Source: a virus. From it: 20,564 nt of DNA. The stretch spans positions 1 to 20,564 of the IMG/VR virus record IMGVR_UViG_3300031999_000238. One strand, given 5' to 3'. Positions 6,647 through 15,094 of this stretch are shown here, one piece after another. How positions within the stretch are numbered: position 1 is the first letter of the stretch; each line of letters opens with the position of its first letter. The notes beneath the pieces were generated by a model. It did not search any database. It saw nothing but the letters and a program-made list of their open reading frames with translations, and had not been told where the DNA came from. The position numbers and the translations under genes are program-made.

Positions 6647-7224
6647 GCAAATTAATAATCATAGTGCCAGTGTCAAGGCCTGAGTTTGTGCCGATAATAA
6701 AACAATATCACTTTGGTTCATGGTATTCGTTATGTGAATGTGATGGGCAATTTGTAGAACTAGTGATTGAAAGAGATAAAGGACTACCTCCAAGCGGAGC
6801 AAACGTAAGGCAAAAATATTTAGAACAATACCGAGGGCAAGATGTGTATTTGCATTGGCTTGATGATGATAATTTAATAAGCCCCCAAGCAATGCAATTT
6901 ATTTACCTATCAATAATAGAACAATTTAATCCTAGAGTATTTATGTTTGGTCAAATATGGTGGGCAAATGGGCCTAAAAGATTAAACGCTACACCCAAAA
7001 ATTGCAAACCATGCCAATGCGACATTGCTCAATTATTCGTACATGCCTCGTTACTAGATGGCATAAATTGGGGCAATAGATATGAGAATGATGGAGATTT
7101 AATCAAAGAACTATACCAAAAGCACCCCGATAAATTTAACTTTTACAACGATGTCGATGTGTGGTATAACGCACTCAGACCAAATCAAGGTTTATACGAA
7201 GGACAAATTAAATTAATAGCATGA
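6643..7224 (+). CDS. putative glycosyltransferase, GT-A-like
   Basis: This is a 193-residue protein that begins MSKLIIIVPVSRPEF, a strand typical of GT2-like enzymes, and carries a DDD at 74-76 within HWLDDDNLISP, consistent with the DXD metal-binding motif. A GANVRQKYLEQ helix precedes it, as in the TARN-type helices of this fold. The C-terminal half, with a C-x-x-C-x-C cluster in NCKPCQCDIAQLF, is unusual and could bind a metal or form a structural site. Start and end overlap both neighbouring genes by four bases. I am fairly sure of the fold and less so of the activity. Confidence 0.65.
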   Translation: MSKLIIIVPVSRPEFVPIIKQYHFGSWYSLCECDGQFVELVIERDKGLPPSGANVRQKYLEQYRGQDVYLHWLDDDNLISPQAMQFIYLSIIEQFNPRVFMFGQIWWANGPKRLNATPKNCKPCQCDIAQLFVHASLLDGINWGNRYENDGDLIKELYQKHPDKFNFYNDVDVWYNALRPNQGLYEGQIKLIA

Positions 7225-8177
7225 CAAAATTAAGAATACTAGCAGTCTGTGCAATGCCAACAGACCCGACTTCATGGTATAGAGCCTGGGGTGTTTATGG
7301 AGATATAATGAAGCGGTCAGACATTGAGTTTGATTGCTATGAAGATTTACAAAAAGTATCTTGGAAGCATCTAATCAAATACGATTTAGTCATATTTCAA
7401 AGGGCATTAGGGAACGCTACTCAGTTAGCTGAGTATGTCACTCAACTTGGCATCCCTTATGTCTATGATTTGGATGATAATTTTTGGGAGATACCAAGTC
7501 ACTCATCAATTAAATCAACATACAATTTTAAAGTATTAGGCACAATGGAGAAGATGATGAAAGGTGCTAGGGCTATAACTGTATCAACTAAAGCTCTAGG
7601 TGACTACATTGAGAACAAACTAGGTATTAAATGCAACGTAATTAACAATGGAATTGATTTAAACAAGTACAAGATTCAACCATATAACAAGGTAGGCAAA
7701 ACTATTTGGCGAGGTTCATCAACTCACATAGATGATGTAAGGCAGTTCTCATCATTCTATGAATCTGTAGCAAAACAAGTTAATCAAATAGAATTTTGGG
7801 GTCATGATTGCGTTCAAGGTTCGCCAAAATTAGACATTAAAAATAGTAAGTTTTTTGCTGGAGAAGATTTAGTTAGATACTTCAGATTACTTCAAACTTC
7901 AAACATAGCTCACATACTTTGCACATTAGTAGATGATGAGTTCAACAGAGCCAAATCTAACATAGCATGGATAGAAGCGACACTTGCAGGTGGTGTGTGT
8001 GTTGGTAATGGAGTAGGTGAGTTTGCAGATAAGCAAATATTAATGAATGATTTTAATATAGAGCATGATTATCAAGGTCATTACATTAGGAGTAAGCAAC
8101 TGATACATGATAAGTACAACCTATCAGAACTTAATGACAAGAGAATTGAACTTTATAAAAAAGTAGTTGGTAAATAA
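7221..8177 (+). CDS. glycosyltransferase, GT-B fold (GT4-like)
   Basis: This is a 318-residue enzyme of the GT1/GT4 type. The N-terminal Rossmann half has TSWYRAWGVY near 17-26 and VYDLDDNFWE at 81-90. The linker contains STKALGDYI and NNGIDLNKY, the usual 'V..NGID...Y' site. The C-terminal half has WRGSSTHIDD near 163 and FNRAKSNIAWIEA from 241, followed by GGVCVGNGVGE, which together bind the nucleotide-sugar diphosphate in this family. GT4 enzymes are retaining transferases. It closes the sugar cassette, and its stop codon shares one base with the start of terL, so the cassette and packaging genes are likely on one transcript. Confidence 0.8.
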   Translation: MTKLRILAVCAMPTDPTSWYRAWGVYGDIMKRSDIEFDCYEDLQKVSWKHLIKYDLVIFQRALGNATQLAEYVTQLGIPYVYDLDDNFWEIPSHSSIKSTYNFKVLGTMEKMMKGARAITVSTKALGDYIENKLGIKCNVINNGIDLNKYKIQPYNKVGKTIWRGSSTHIDDVRQFSSFYESVAKQVNQIEFWGHDCVQGSPKLDIKNSKFFAGEDLVRYFRLLQTSNIAHILCTLVDDEFNRAKSNIAWIEATLAGGVCVGNGVGEFADKQILMNDFNIEHDYQGHYIRSKQLIHDKYNLSELNDKRIELYKKVVGK

Positions 8178-9871
8178 TGGCTAAGACACTTGACATAAAA
8201 CAATACGATAGCTATGCAATAGATGTAATTGCAGGTAGAGAGCCTGCTTGTAATTGGGTAGTTCTTGCTTGTAAAAGATACTTAAACGATAAGCAAAGAA
8301 AGGATTTAAAGTTTGATGAGTTTAAAGTTGATTTAGTTATCAACTTTATTCAACTTTTGAAGCAAAGCAAGGGTGAGTTTGGAGGTCAAAAATTAATACT
8401 TCAAAGATGGCAAAAGTTTATTATTGCAAATATATTTGGATTCTATAAGACCAATGAAGCAGGCAAGCTAGTCAGAAGGTTTAAAAAGGTTTATATAGAG
8501 ATACCTCGAAAGAATGGTAAGACTACAATGGCAGCAGCAATAGCTTTATACATGTACATATTAGATCGAGAAGAAGGCCCTGAGATTTACTTTGCAGCAA
8601 CCAAGAAAGACCAAGCTAGAATATGCTATGATGAAGCTGCATCAATGATTAGATTTAATACTGAACTATCAAGCCACCTAACAATTCAACGGTCATCTAA
8701 TAGGGTTTTATTTGCCAATGGTAAGTTTGGATTTATGACTCCACTATCAGCAGACTCAGACAAGATGAGTGGACTTAATCCACATTGTGCAATATGTGAT
8801 GAGGTGCATGAGATGTCAAATAGTGGTATTATTGATTTGCTTACTACTGCAATTGGAGCTAGAAGGAATCCATTAATATTTGAGATAACCACCGCAGGCA
8901 AAAGGTTAGATTCTATTTGCTATGAACATTCAAAAATGACTGAAGAAATATTGCAAGGTATTAAAGAAGATGATGGATGGATGGGTATTAAATATAGTAT
9001 TGATGAGGGAGATGATTGGACTCTACCTGCAACCTGGAGAAAAGCAAACCCCAATTTAGGAGTAAGTAAGAAGTGGGATTATATGTACTCGGAATATCAA
9101 GAGGCAACGAACAGAGCAAGCAAGGTAAACGTATTTAAACAACTTGACTTAAACGTATGGACTTTTGGTGGCAAAGGTTGGATAACAGATGAGCAATGGA
9201 TGGATTGTGAAGATAGAATGAGTGATGAAGATTTGAAAAACTTACCAATGTGGGCAGGGTTAGACTTGGCAGAAACTAGAGACTTCTCAGCTCTATCTAT
9301 GGTGTTCAAATTGCCTGATGGCAACTTTTATTTAAAGGTTAAGATGTGGTGTCCTGAAGAAAATGCTATTGAACTTGCAAAACAATCTCAACCTTTCATA
9401 TTGAATTGGGCAAACGATGGGTGGATTGATTTTACTGATGGAAACGTAACTCACTTTGATAAGATTGAAGATGATATTTTAAAAGAGTTAAAGAAGTTTA
9501 ATTGTCAAGCACTCGCATTTGATAGAAGATATGCAGGCACAATGCCAAACCATTTGAACGAACAAGGCATAAATGCAACGGCCTACGCACAAACCGCATC
9601 AATGATGTCACAACCTATTAAAGAGATTGAAAGACTTGTAATATCTAAAAAGATTAGGCACGATGGTAGCCCATCAATGAGGTGGATGATGTCGAATGCG
9701 AAGGTAAAAGAAAACCAAGGAGATGAAGTTAAGATAGTAAGAGGAAAAGAAGGAGGTAAGATAGATGCAGTTATCTCATCAATCATGGCAGTAGGTGAGA
9801 TGATGAGTGATGAGTTAAAAGACTATACAAAAAAATCAATTTACAATAACAGAGACATAAGATTTATATAA
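8177..9871 (+). CDS. terL: terminase large subunit, HK97-type
   Basis: This 564-residue DNA-packaging motor has an N-terminal ATPase and a C-terminal nuclease. Walker A is PRKNGKTT at 110-117 and Walker B is AICDE at 205-209, with E209 as the catalytic glutamate. The RNase H-like nuclease acidic residues are D363 (in WAGLDLAETRDF), D449 (in LAFDRRYAG) and D530 (in KIDAVIS). The N-terminal region before residue 60 (VVLACKRYLND) is typical of the phage terminase_1 (HK97/P27-partner) family. Length is normal and all key residues are present. It starts at ATG 8177 inside the stop of the GT-B gene and ends one base into terS, so all three are coupled. Confidence 0.96.
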   Translation: MAKTLDIKQYDSYAIDVIAGREPACNWVVLACKRYLNDKQRKDLKFDEFKVDLVINFIQLLKQSKGEFGGQKLILQRWQKFIIANIFGFYKTNEAGKLVRRFKKVYIEIPRKNGKTTMAAAIALYMYILDREEGPEIYFAATKKDQARICYDEAASMIRFNTELSSHLTIQRSSNRVLFANGKFGFMTPLSADSDKMSGLNPHCAICDEVHEMSNSGIIDLLTTAIGARRNPLIFEITTAGKRLDSICYEHSKMTEEILQGIKEDDGWMGIKYSIDEGDDWTLPATWRKANPNLGVSKKWDYMYSEYQEATNRASKVNVFKQLDLNVWTFGGKGWITDEQWMDCEDRMSDEDLKNLPMWAGLDLAETRDFSALSMVFKLPDGNFYLKVKMWCPEENAIELAKQSQPFILNWANDGWIDFTDGNVTHFDKIEDDILKELKKFNCQALAFDRRYAGTMPNHLNEQGINATAYAQTASMMSQPIKEIERLVISKKIRHDGSPSMRWMMSNAKVKENQGDEVKIVRGKEGGKIDAVISSIMAVGEMMSDELKDYTKKSIYNNRDIRFI

Positions 9872-10356
9872 TGGGAAAAGGAAGATACAAATTGCCGCTT
9901 GAAACAAAGCAAAACAAAGGCACACTAAGACAAAGCCGAGATGCTGATAAAGGATTTGATGCACCTGAATTAGATGCTACTAAATCAATATCCACTATGA
10001 CAGAAAGAGAACAAAAGTGGTTTGATTCAATGTATAATATACTTGAGCCAACAGGAGTATTGAAAGAGTCAGACCTTTACTCACTTGAGATACTTGCTAA
10101 GTCTAGGGCCACAATGGAGATGTGCGATGAGCATATAAGGGTAAACGGATTGACTATAACAGTAGAAACTAGAGATGGAAGTTCAGAAAAGAAAAGTCCA
10201 TATCATCAAATCTATATGGATGCTTATAATATTTTCAATCAAATGGCGGCTAAGTTTGGAATGAATCCAAGTGACAGAGGCAGAATAGCTAGTCCTAAAT
10301 CGCAAGAAGATGATGAAAGCGACTTGAGTAAATTATTAAGAGGAAGGAACGACTAA
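9871..10356 (+). CDS. terS: terminase small subunit, P27 family
   Basis: This is a 161-residue DNA-recognition subunit of the packaging motor. After a basic N-terminus it has the P27-family helical pattern: TEREQKWFDSMYNILEPTGV, then KESDLYSLEILAKS, then a short glycine-containing turn with ITVETRDGSSEKKSPYHQIY. It closes with KFGMNPSDRGRI, the conserved 'fGltPssR.rl' signature. It follows terL with a one-base overlap, reversed from the common terS-terL order. The acidic stretch EDDESD before the end may contact the large subunit. Function is assigned by family pattern and location. Confidence 0.85.
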   Translation: MGKGRYKLPLETKQNKGTLRQSRDADKGFDAPELDATKSISTMTEREQKWFDSMYNILEPTGVLKESDLYSLEILAKSRATMEMCDEHIRVNGLTITVETRDGSSEKKSPYHQIYMDAYNIFNQMAAKFGMNPSDRGRIASPKSQEDDESDLSKLLRGRND

Positions 10357-10357
10357 T

Positions 10358-10597
10358 ATGAAAATACAATCCATAATAAATCAGAAACCCTACAAGTCAG
10401 AAGTATTAAAGTTTAAAAATAATCTTGAAACTTTTGCAAGTGTAATCAGAGAATACAAGAGTGAGCATGGTTGCACCATAATTGATGCGTATAATTTTGC
10501 CGAAAATCAACATGAGAGGTTGTTTGGTAGTAGAAAATTTGCAAGTTATAACTCATTTAAAACATCGGCAGCCTCTAATCACAATATAAAGTTATAA
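10358..10597 (+). CDS. small hypothetical protein between terS and portal
   Basis: This 79-residue basic, mostly helical protein is unrecognised. Its second half (AYNFAENQHERLFGSRKFASYNSFK) resembles short proteins I associate with Bacteroidota phage packaging regions, in which an 'AE..H..lFG.rky.SY.SF' pattern recurs, but I cannot name a family. The start lies one base after terS, so it is on the packaging transcript. An intrinsic-terminator-like hairpin begins two bases past its stop, making it the last gene of that unit. Confidence 0.65.
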   Translation: MKIQSIINQKPYKSEVLKFKNNLETFASVIREYKSEHGCTIIDAYNFAENQHERLFGSRKFASYNSFKTSAASNHNIKL

Positions 10598-10598
10598 A

Positions 10599-10630
10599 AA
10601 AAAAGCCTTTAATTTCTTAAAGACTTTTTT
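10599..10630 (+). terminator. probable intrinsic terminator, possibly bidirectional
   Basis: Bases 10607-10612 (CTTTAA) pair with 10617-10622 (TTAAAG) around the loop TTTC. After one mismatch (C10606/A10623) the stem continues with G10605-C10624 and an A-run against a T-run to 10630. The T-run on the + strand and the matching A-run on the other side make it usable in both directions. It has few G-C pairs, so it may be leaky. Confidence 0.6.
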
Positions 10631-10707
10631 ACAAATTTAGAATTTTAATAATAAACTACTACAAATCAGAGTACAATTATATGGTGGTTTAAATTATTAA
10701 ATTACTA

Positions 10708-10745
10708 ATACAATATTGTTGTATAATCTTAAATCGTTTTAAGAT
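10708..10745 (+). promoter_or_regulatory. two adjacent inverted repeats upstream of portal
   Basis: ATACAA (10708-10713) and TTGTAT (10719-10724) form a perfect 6-base inverted repeat with a 5-base centre. One base later ATCTTAAA (10726-10733) and TTTAAGAT (10738-10745) form a perfect 8-base inverted repeat around TCGT. They end 14 bases before the portal start. Possible uses are an operator, an RNA leader structure, or none. The gap 10598-10759 holds no gene. Confidence 0.45.
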
Positions 10746-10759
10746 ATTAATATTGGTGC

Positions 10760-12085
10760 GTGGAAATTCGCATCGGTAAATACTCTTTTAATTTTGGCAA
10801 AGCACACGAGGAAAGGGCATCGACTAAGATGCCACTTAACTCTATCGGCCAACCGACTAATATTTTTTCATCAATTTCTGATGCTGGTAATACTGTTACT
10901 CAGCAAACCGCACTAAGATTATCGGCAGTTTATGCAACAGTTCGAAACATTTCAGAGGATGTGGCCAAGTTACCAATCGGAGTATTTAAACAAGACCCTG
11001 ATGGAGATAAGCACGAATTAAGTATTGAAGAATCTAAGGTGGCATACTTACTTAAAGTAAGACCTATGAGAGGTTTAATCCCTTTTGATTTGATTAGCTC
11101 ATTACTGAGTCAAGCAATTTTAAAAGGTAATGCATACGCATATATTATTAGAGATGAATATTACCAACCTATAGGACTTAAATTGATAGCACCTGAGTCT
11201 GTGACTATATGGGTTAGCCAAGATGATACTATCACTTATCAAGTATTAGGGAATAATTTCTTAGGCTATTGGATGGAGGAAGGATTCTACTCATCTGATG
11301 ACATCATACATTTAAAAGGGATTAGTCTTGATTCGATAGCAGGTATTCCATTGTTAGTTTATCTATCAAATGTTTACGGAGGTGCAATGGCATCACAAGA
11401 CTTTGCAAATTCATTCTATAAAAATGGTACTAATTTAGGAGGTACATTAACTGTTGAAGGTACACTTGATGAGCCAGCATATAAGAGGCTAAGTGATTCA
11501 ATCCGTAATTGGGCAGGTGCTAGGAACTCAGGTCATACACCTATATTAGAAGGAGGTACTAAATACAATCCAATAACTATTAATGCAGAGCAAGCTCAAG
11601 TATTAGATAGTAGGAAGTATTCAGTTATTGAGATTGCAAGGGTATTAAGAATCCCACTCCACAAGATTCAAGATTTGGACAAGGCCACATTCTCAAACAT
11701 TGAGGAGCAAAATATTGATTATATAGTCGATACTTTACAGCCTTGGATAACTAAGATTGAAATGGAATTAAAGTCAAAACTATTGACAGAACAACAACAA
11801 AAAGACCACTATATTAATATCAATGTGAGTGAATTATTGAGAGGAAACCAACAAGCTAGAGCTGCTTTTTGGCATACCTTACTTACTGATGGGGTGGTAT
11901 CAATAAATGAGGTTAGAAGTGCGGAGAATTTAAACAGAGTAGAGGGTGGTGATTCACTATATAAACCTTTAAATATGGCAATCATTGGAGAAGATGGGCA
12001 ATTGATACCACCTCCTAGAGTTGAATCAACAACTACAACTGACCCAACTAAAACACCAGAGCCGAAAGCAGCAACAAAAAATTAA
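10760..12085 (+). CDS. portal protein, HK97-type
   Basis: This is a 441-residue dodecameric head vertex protein through which DNA enters and leaves. The conserved segment TALRLSAVYATVRNISEDVA, then LPIGVFKQ, is typical of the phage_portal family, as are LLSQAILKGNAYAYIIRD, LIAPESVTIW and the late VDTLQPWITKIEMEL helix. The reading frame has no ATG at its front: a stop lies at 10748-10750, the first usable codon is GTG at 10760, and the first ATG is at 10829 (residue 24). I keep GTG because MEIRIGKYSFNFGKAHEERA reads like the short basic lead of other portals, but the ATG start is possible. Protease and capsid genes follow in standard order. Confidence 0.92.
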   Translation: MEIRIGKYSFNFGKAHEERASTKMPLNSIGQPTNIFSSISDAGNTVTQQTALRLSAVYATVRNISEDVAKLPIGVFKQDPDGDKHELSIEESKVAYLLKVRPMRGLIPFDLISSLLSQAILKGNAYAYIIRDEYYQPIGLKLIAPESVTIWVSQDDTITYQVLGNNFLGYWMEEGFYSSDDIIHLKGISLDSIAGIPLLVYLSNVYGGAMASQDFANSFYKNGTNLGGTLTVEGTLDEPAYKRLSDSIRNWAGARNSGHTPILEGGTKYNPITINAEQAQVLDSRKYSVIEIARVLRIPLHKIQDLDKATFSNIEEQNIDYIVDTLQPWITKIEMELKSKLLTEQQQKDHYININVSELLRGNQQARAAFWHTLLTDGVVSINEVRSAENLNRVEGGDSLYKPLNMAIIGEDGQLIPPPRVESTTTTDPTKTPEPKAATKN

Positions 12086-12088
12086 CCA

Positions 12089-12772
12089 ATGGAGAAAGAT
12101 TATATATTAAGCATAAACGGAGCAGAGAGAAGATTCTTTTTAACCTCTAAAAAACCATTTGAAACAAGGGCAGCACAAGATGGAGAGCCTGAATCAAGTG
12201 TTTACATCAAAGGCTATGCAGCACTTACAGAAGTGCCTACAATCCTATATGAAAATGCTAACGAAAGCTACGAAGAAGTAATTGCTAAAGGTGCATTTGA
12301 TGATGTGCTTGAGAATGATGTGAGATGTTTATTTAACCACGATTCAAATCAAATACTTGGTAGGTCAGCAGCAGGCACATTGACCTATGGAGTTGATGAG
12401 TCAGGGTTATTCTATGAATGCATGTTAGATAATACTATCATGGCTCACTCAGACTTATATAAGTCAATCACTAGAGGTGACATATCTCAATCTTCATTTG
12501 CCTTTAAAGTAAAAGAGGATAAAATGGAGTGCTTTAACAACGAAGAAACCGAAAAGGAAATATACAAGAGAACTATATTAAAGTTTGATACCTTATTTGA
12601 TGTATCACCTGTAACATTTCCTGCCTATGCTGATACTTCAGTAATGGGTAGGTCAGTTCAAAATGTAAAGGATGAAATGTTAAAGGCTAAGACTGATGCG
12701 ACAGAACAACGCAAAGCAGATGATTTATTCTTAGCCAAGCAACTAGAAAGAAAAATTAAAACAAACAATTAA
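12089..12772 (+). CDS. HK97-type prohead protease (family S78/U35)
   Basis: This 227-residue maturation protease cuts the scaffold domain from the capsid protein. Family hallmarks are IKGYAALTEVP at 40-50, VIAKGAFDDVL near 64-74, the catalytic-histidine motif FNHDSNQILGRS with H84, and the serine motif DISQSSFAF at 131-139, where one of S133, S135 or S136 is the nucleophile. A later DVSPVTFPAYADT segment is also conserved. The start lies three bases after the portal stop. Length suits a protease without fused scaffold, and the capsid protein that follows carries its own coiled N-terminus. Confidence 0.94.
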   Translation: MEKDYILSINGAERRFFLTSKKPFETRAAQDGEPESSVYIKGYAALTEVPTILYENANESYEEVIAKGAFDDVLENDVRCLFNHDSNQILGRSAAGTLTYGVDESGLFYECMLDNTIMAHSDLYKSITRGDISQSSFAFKVKEDKMECFNNEETEKEIYKRTILKFDTLFDVSPVTFPAYADTSVMGRSVQNVKDEMLKAKTDATEQRKADDLFLAKQLERKIKTNN

Positions 12773-12785
12773 TTATATACCAAAA

Positions 12786-14102
12786 ATGGACTTAAAATCA
12801 AAAAAAGAGGCACGTGGCCTAATAGCAAAAGAACTCGATGGACTTTTAGCTAAGTTGAAAGACAACACAATCACGAATGAAGAAAGAGCTAAAATGAATG
12901 ACTTAGATTCTCAATTAGATGCGGCTGATGCTGACATCAAATTGTTAGAAAAGTCAGAACAAAGAAGCTTTAAAAGAGTATCTTCTGAAGGAGATAGCTC
13001 TGAGCAAAAAGAGATGAGAAAATTCTCTTTGAACAAAGTTGTAATGGCTATGGCTGAAGGTCGTAACCTTGATGGACTTGAAAAAGAATTAGTTGATGAG
13101 TCAACTAAAGAAGTAAGAGAGATTGGTGGTTCTGCTCCTAAAGGAGTCTACTTATCATCAAATATCTTGGATGCCCTAGCTTACAGAAAGCAAGAGGCTC
13201 GTACTATGAATGTTGGAACTCCATCAGCAGGTGGTTACTTTGTACCTACTGAAAAGTTAGGATTTTTTGATTCGTTATTTCCTAACTCAGTGTTAGACCA
13301 ATTAGGAGTTCAAAGATTAACAGGATTGACTGCATTCACAGATCTTCCAGGTTTCACTACAGCAGTAACTTCATCTTGGGTAACTGAAACAGGAAGTCAA
13401 TCTCCTGCCGATGCAACGGTTGTGAATCGTTCATTAAGCCCTAAGTTGTTAGTAGGTGCTACAAACATATCGCGTCAGTTGATGATTCAAACAAACAATT
13501 CAATTGAGAATTACATCTTAGGTAACATCATGAAGTCAATGTATAGTGCATTGGAAGCAGCAGTTATCAATGGTGATGGTAGCAATAAGCCAACAGGTAT
13601 TTTAGGTACTTCAGGCATTAGCACTGTATCAATGGGAACAAATGGACTTGCTCCAACACTTGCGAAAGTATTAGAGTTAGTGCAAACAGTTCTAACTGCA
13701 AACGCAGATGTGACTAATGGTAAGTTCTTATTGAACCCTAAATTGGTTGCTAAGTTGAAACAAACAGTAATTGATAGCGGAAGTGGTGCAATGATACTTG
13801 CTTACAACCAATATTTCGGAGGAATCCAAAATGTGATTGATGGCTACCCTGCATTCTCAACTACCAACTTGCCATCAAACTTGGACAAAGGTACTTCTAC
13901 AGGAGTATGTTCATCAATGGTATTTGGTGACTTCTCTCAAGTTGTTATCGGTCAATTCGGAGGAATCGAACTAATGATTGACACTAACTCTGCTGCAATC
14001 GCAAGAGCAGGTTCAATAGCTATCACAGTTAACCAATACGTTGACTCTGCATTGAAACAACCAAGTGCAATCGGTACATTAACAGGATGTTTAACAGCCT
14101 AA
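12786..14102 (+). CDS. major capsid protein, HK97 fold
   Basis: This 438-residue capsid subunit begins with a charged, coiled-coil delta (scaffold) domain over about residues 1-65. The mature shell region follows from roughly 110. Recognisable family segments are MNVGTPSAGGYFVPTE, VTSSWVTETGSQSPAD with the E-loop context, GATNISRQLMIQTNN, and NGDGSNKPTGILG around 262-272. The protease cut site cannot be placed by eye but should fall between the coiled coil and the GGYFVPTE segment. A strong hairpin follows the stop. No Ig-like or decoration insertion is seen. Confidence 0.95.
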   Translation: MDLKSKKEARGLIAKELDGLLAKLKDNTITNEERAKMNDLDSQLDAADADIKLLEKSEQRSFKRVSSEGDSSEQKEMRKFSLNKVVMAMAEGRNLDGLEKELVDESTKEVREIGGSAPKGVYLSSNILDALAYRKQEARTMNVGTPSAGGYFVPTEKLGFFDSLFPNSVLDQLGVQRLTGLTAFTDLPGFTTAVTSSWVTETGSQSPADATVVNRSLSPKLLVGATNISRQLMIQTNNSIENYILGNIMKSMYSALEAAVINGDGSNKPTGILGTSGISTVSMGTNGLAPTLAKVLELVQTVLTANADVTNGKFLLNPKLVAKLKQTVIDSGSGAMILAYNQYFGGIQNVIDGYPAFSTTNLPSNLDKGTSTGVCSSMVFGDFSQVVIGQFGGIELMIDTNSAAIARAGSIAITVNQYVDSALKQPSAIGTLTGCLTA

Positions 14103-14110
14103 ACTAATAC

Positions 14111-14149
14111 TATATAAAGCCCCGATGTAAAAAGTCGGGGCAATATATA
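14111..14149 (+). terminator. strong hairpin after the capsid gene, without U-tract
   Basis: GCCCCGA (14119-14125) pairs with TCGGGGC (14135-14141) around a 9-base loop. After a 2-by-2 A internal loop, TATATA (14111-14116) pairs with bases 14144-14149. The stem is the most GC-rich structure in the window. No T-run follows, so it is not a classical intrinsic terminator. It may block 3' exonucleases and stabilise the capsid mRNA, or cause partial termination. It ends six bases before the next ATG. Confidence 0.65.
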
Positions 14150-14155
14150 AACTAT

Positions 14156-14761
14156 ATGAAGATAACAGGCACATATCAATTCACAGACAGAGCAGCTCAT
14201 GATGAGCTTGTAGTTACTTTATCTGAAATGAAAACTCATTTAAAAATTGAGTCATCATTTACAGATGAGGATGATTATATAGAGGCATTGATATTAGCAG
14301 CTCAAGACCAAGTAGAGTCTATGACATGGAGATACTTGAATGAAAATACAGTATCTTTTAATGATGATAATTGGCCTGAAAATAATATTATATATTTAGT
14401 TCGTGGGCCAGCATGGAAGGTTGAATCTTTCACTTATAAAAATACTGATGGTAACGATGTTGCAATGTCAACAGGGGTAGATTATAACTTTGATATTTAT
14501 AACGAGGTTGGGAGGGTTAATTTAATCACTAGACCTACATTAAATAAAGATGTTTTAAACCCAATAACCATCACTTATAAAACTAGGTGGAACGTAAATG
14601 ATGATTCCAATATCATTCCTCAAGCAGTCAAAACCGCTATTAAATTAATGGGCGGACATTGGTATGAGAATAGGCAAGATGTTCAAGTAGGTCAATCGGT
14701 GGCCGATGTACCAAAGACATCTGAATACATTTTAAACCCATATAAAATAAGAGTATTTTAA
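14156..14761 (+). CDS. head-tail connector protein, gp6-like
   Basis: This 201-residue protein forms the ring beneath the portal. The helical opening VTLSEMKTHLKIESSFTDED, followed by DYIEALILAAQDQVESMTWR, is the standard N-terminal pattern of the HK97 gp6-like connector family. The middle is beta-rich (YLVRGPAWKVESFTYKNTDG, ITITYKTRW) and the end again helical (IPQAVKTAIKLMGGHWYENR). It ends exactly where the head-closure gene begins. Position after the capsid gene and before head closure is the conserved order in this phage type. Confidence 0.85.
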   Translation: MKITGTYQFTDRAAHDELVVTLSEMKTHLKIESSFTDEDDYIEALILAAQDQVESMTWRYLNENTVSFNDDNWPENNIIYLVRGPAWKVESFTYKNTDGNDVAMSTGVDYNFDIYNEVGRVNLITRPTLNKDVLNPITITYKTRWNVNDDSNIIPQAVKTAIKLMGGHWYENRQDVQVGQSVADVPKTSEYILNPYKIRVF

Positions 14762-15094
14762 ATGAACATAGGGAAACTTGATAGAAAAATAGATATTTAT
14801 ACGTTCACAGAAACGACAAACAATGAAGGCGGATTTACAACATCTGAAACTTTATTCAAATCGATGTGGGCAAAAGTAGCTAATTCAAGTCCAGCAGGTA
14901 AAGAATATACTAACGATAGGAAGCAAGGAGTAGATACAATGATATTCACAGTACGCTATGGATATGCAGTTGATTTACTTGATACAATGTTATTAAAGTA
15001 CATGGATGAAACATATACAATATTAACTATTCAAGAGGCGGTTCAATATGGTAGAAAAATAGCATTAGAAATATTAGCACAAATAAAACGATAA
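14762..15094 (+). CDS. head closure / head-tail joining protein (SPP1 gp16-like)
   Basis: This 110-residue protein begins MNIGKLDRKIDIYTFTETTN, then GGFTTSETLFKSMWAKV. That 'G.ldrrI.i......d..G......w.....vWA.i' layout marks the phage head-tail joining (SPP1 gp16/HK97 gp7) family. The late DETYTILTIQEAVQYGRKIAL segment is also typical. It forms the stopper ring that closes the filled head. Overlap with the following gene is one base. Confidence 0.88.
   Translation: MNIGKLDRKIDIYTFTETTNNEGGFTTSETLFKSMWAKVANSSPAGKEYTNDRKQGVDTMIFTVRYGYAVDLLDTMLLKYMDETYTILTIQEAVQYGRKIALEILAQIKR

Noticed and set aside
10632-10665. Minus-strand promoter-like CAAATTTA with a CAAA 22 bases away
   Set aside because: Spacing is one base outside the usual range, no minus-strand gene lies downstream, and AT-rich DNA gives such matches by chance.
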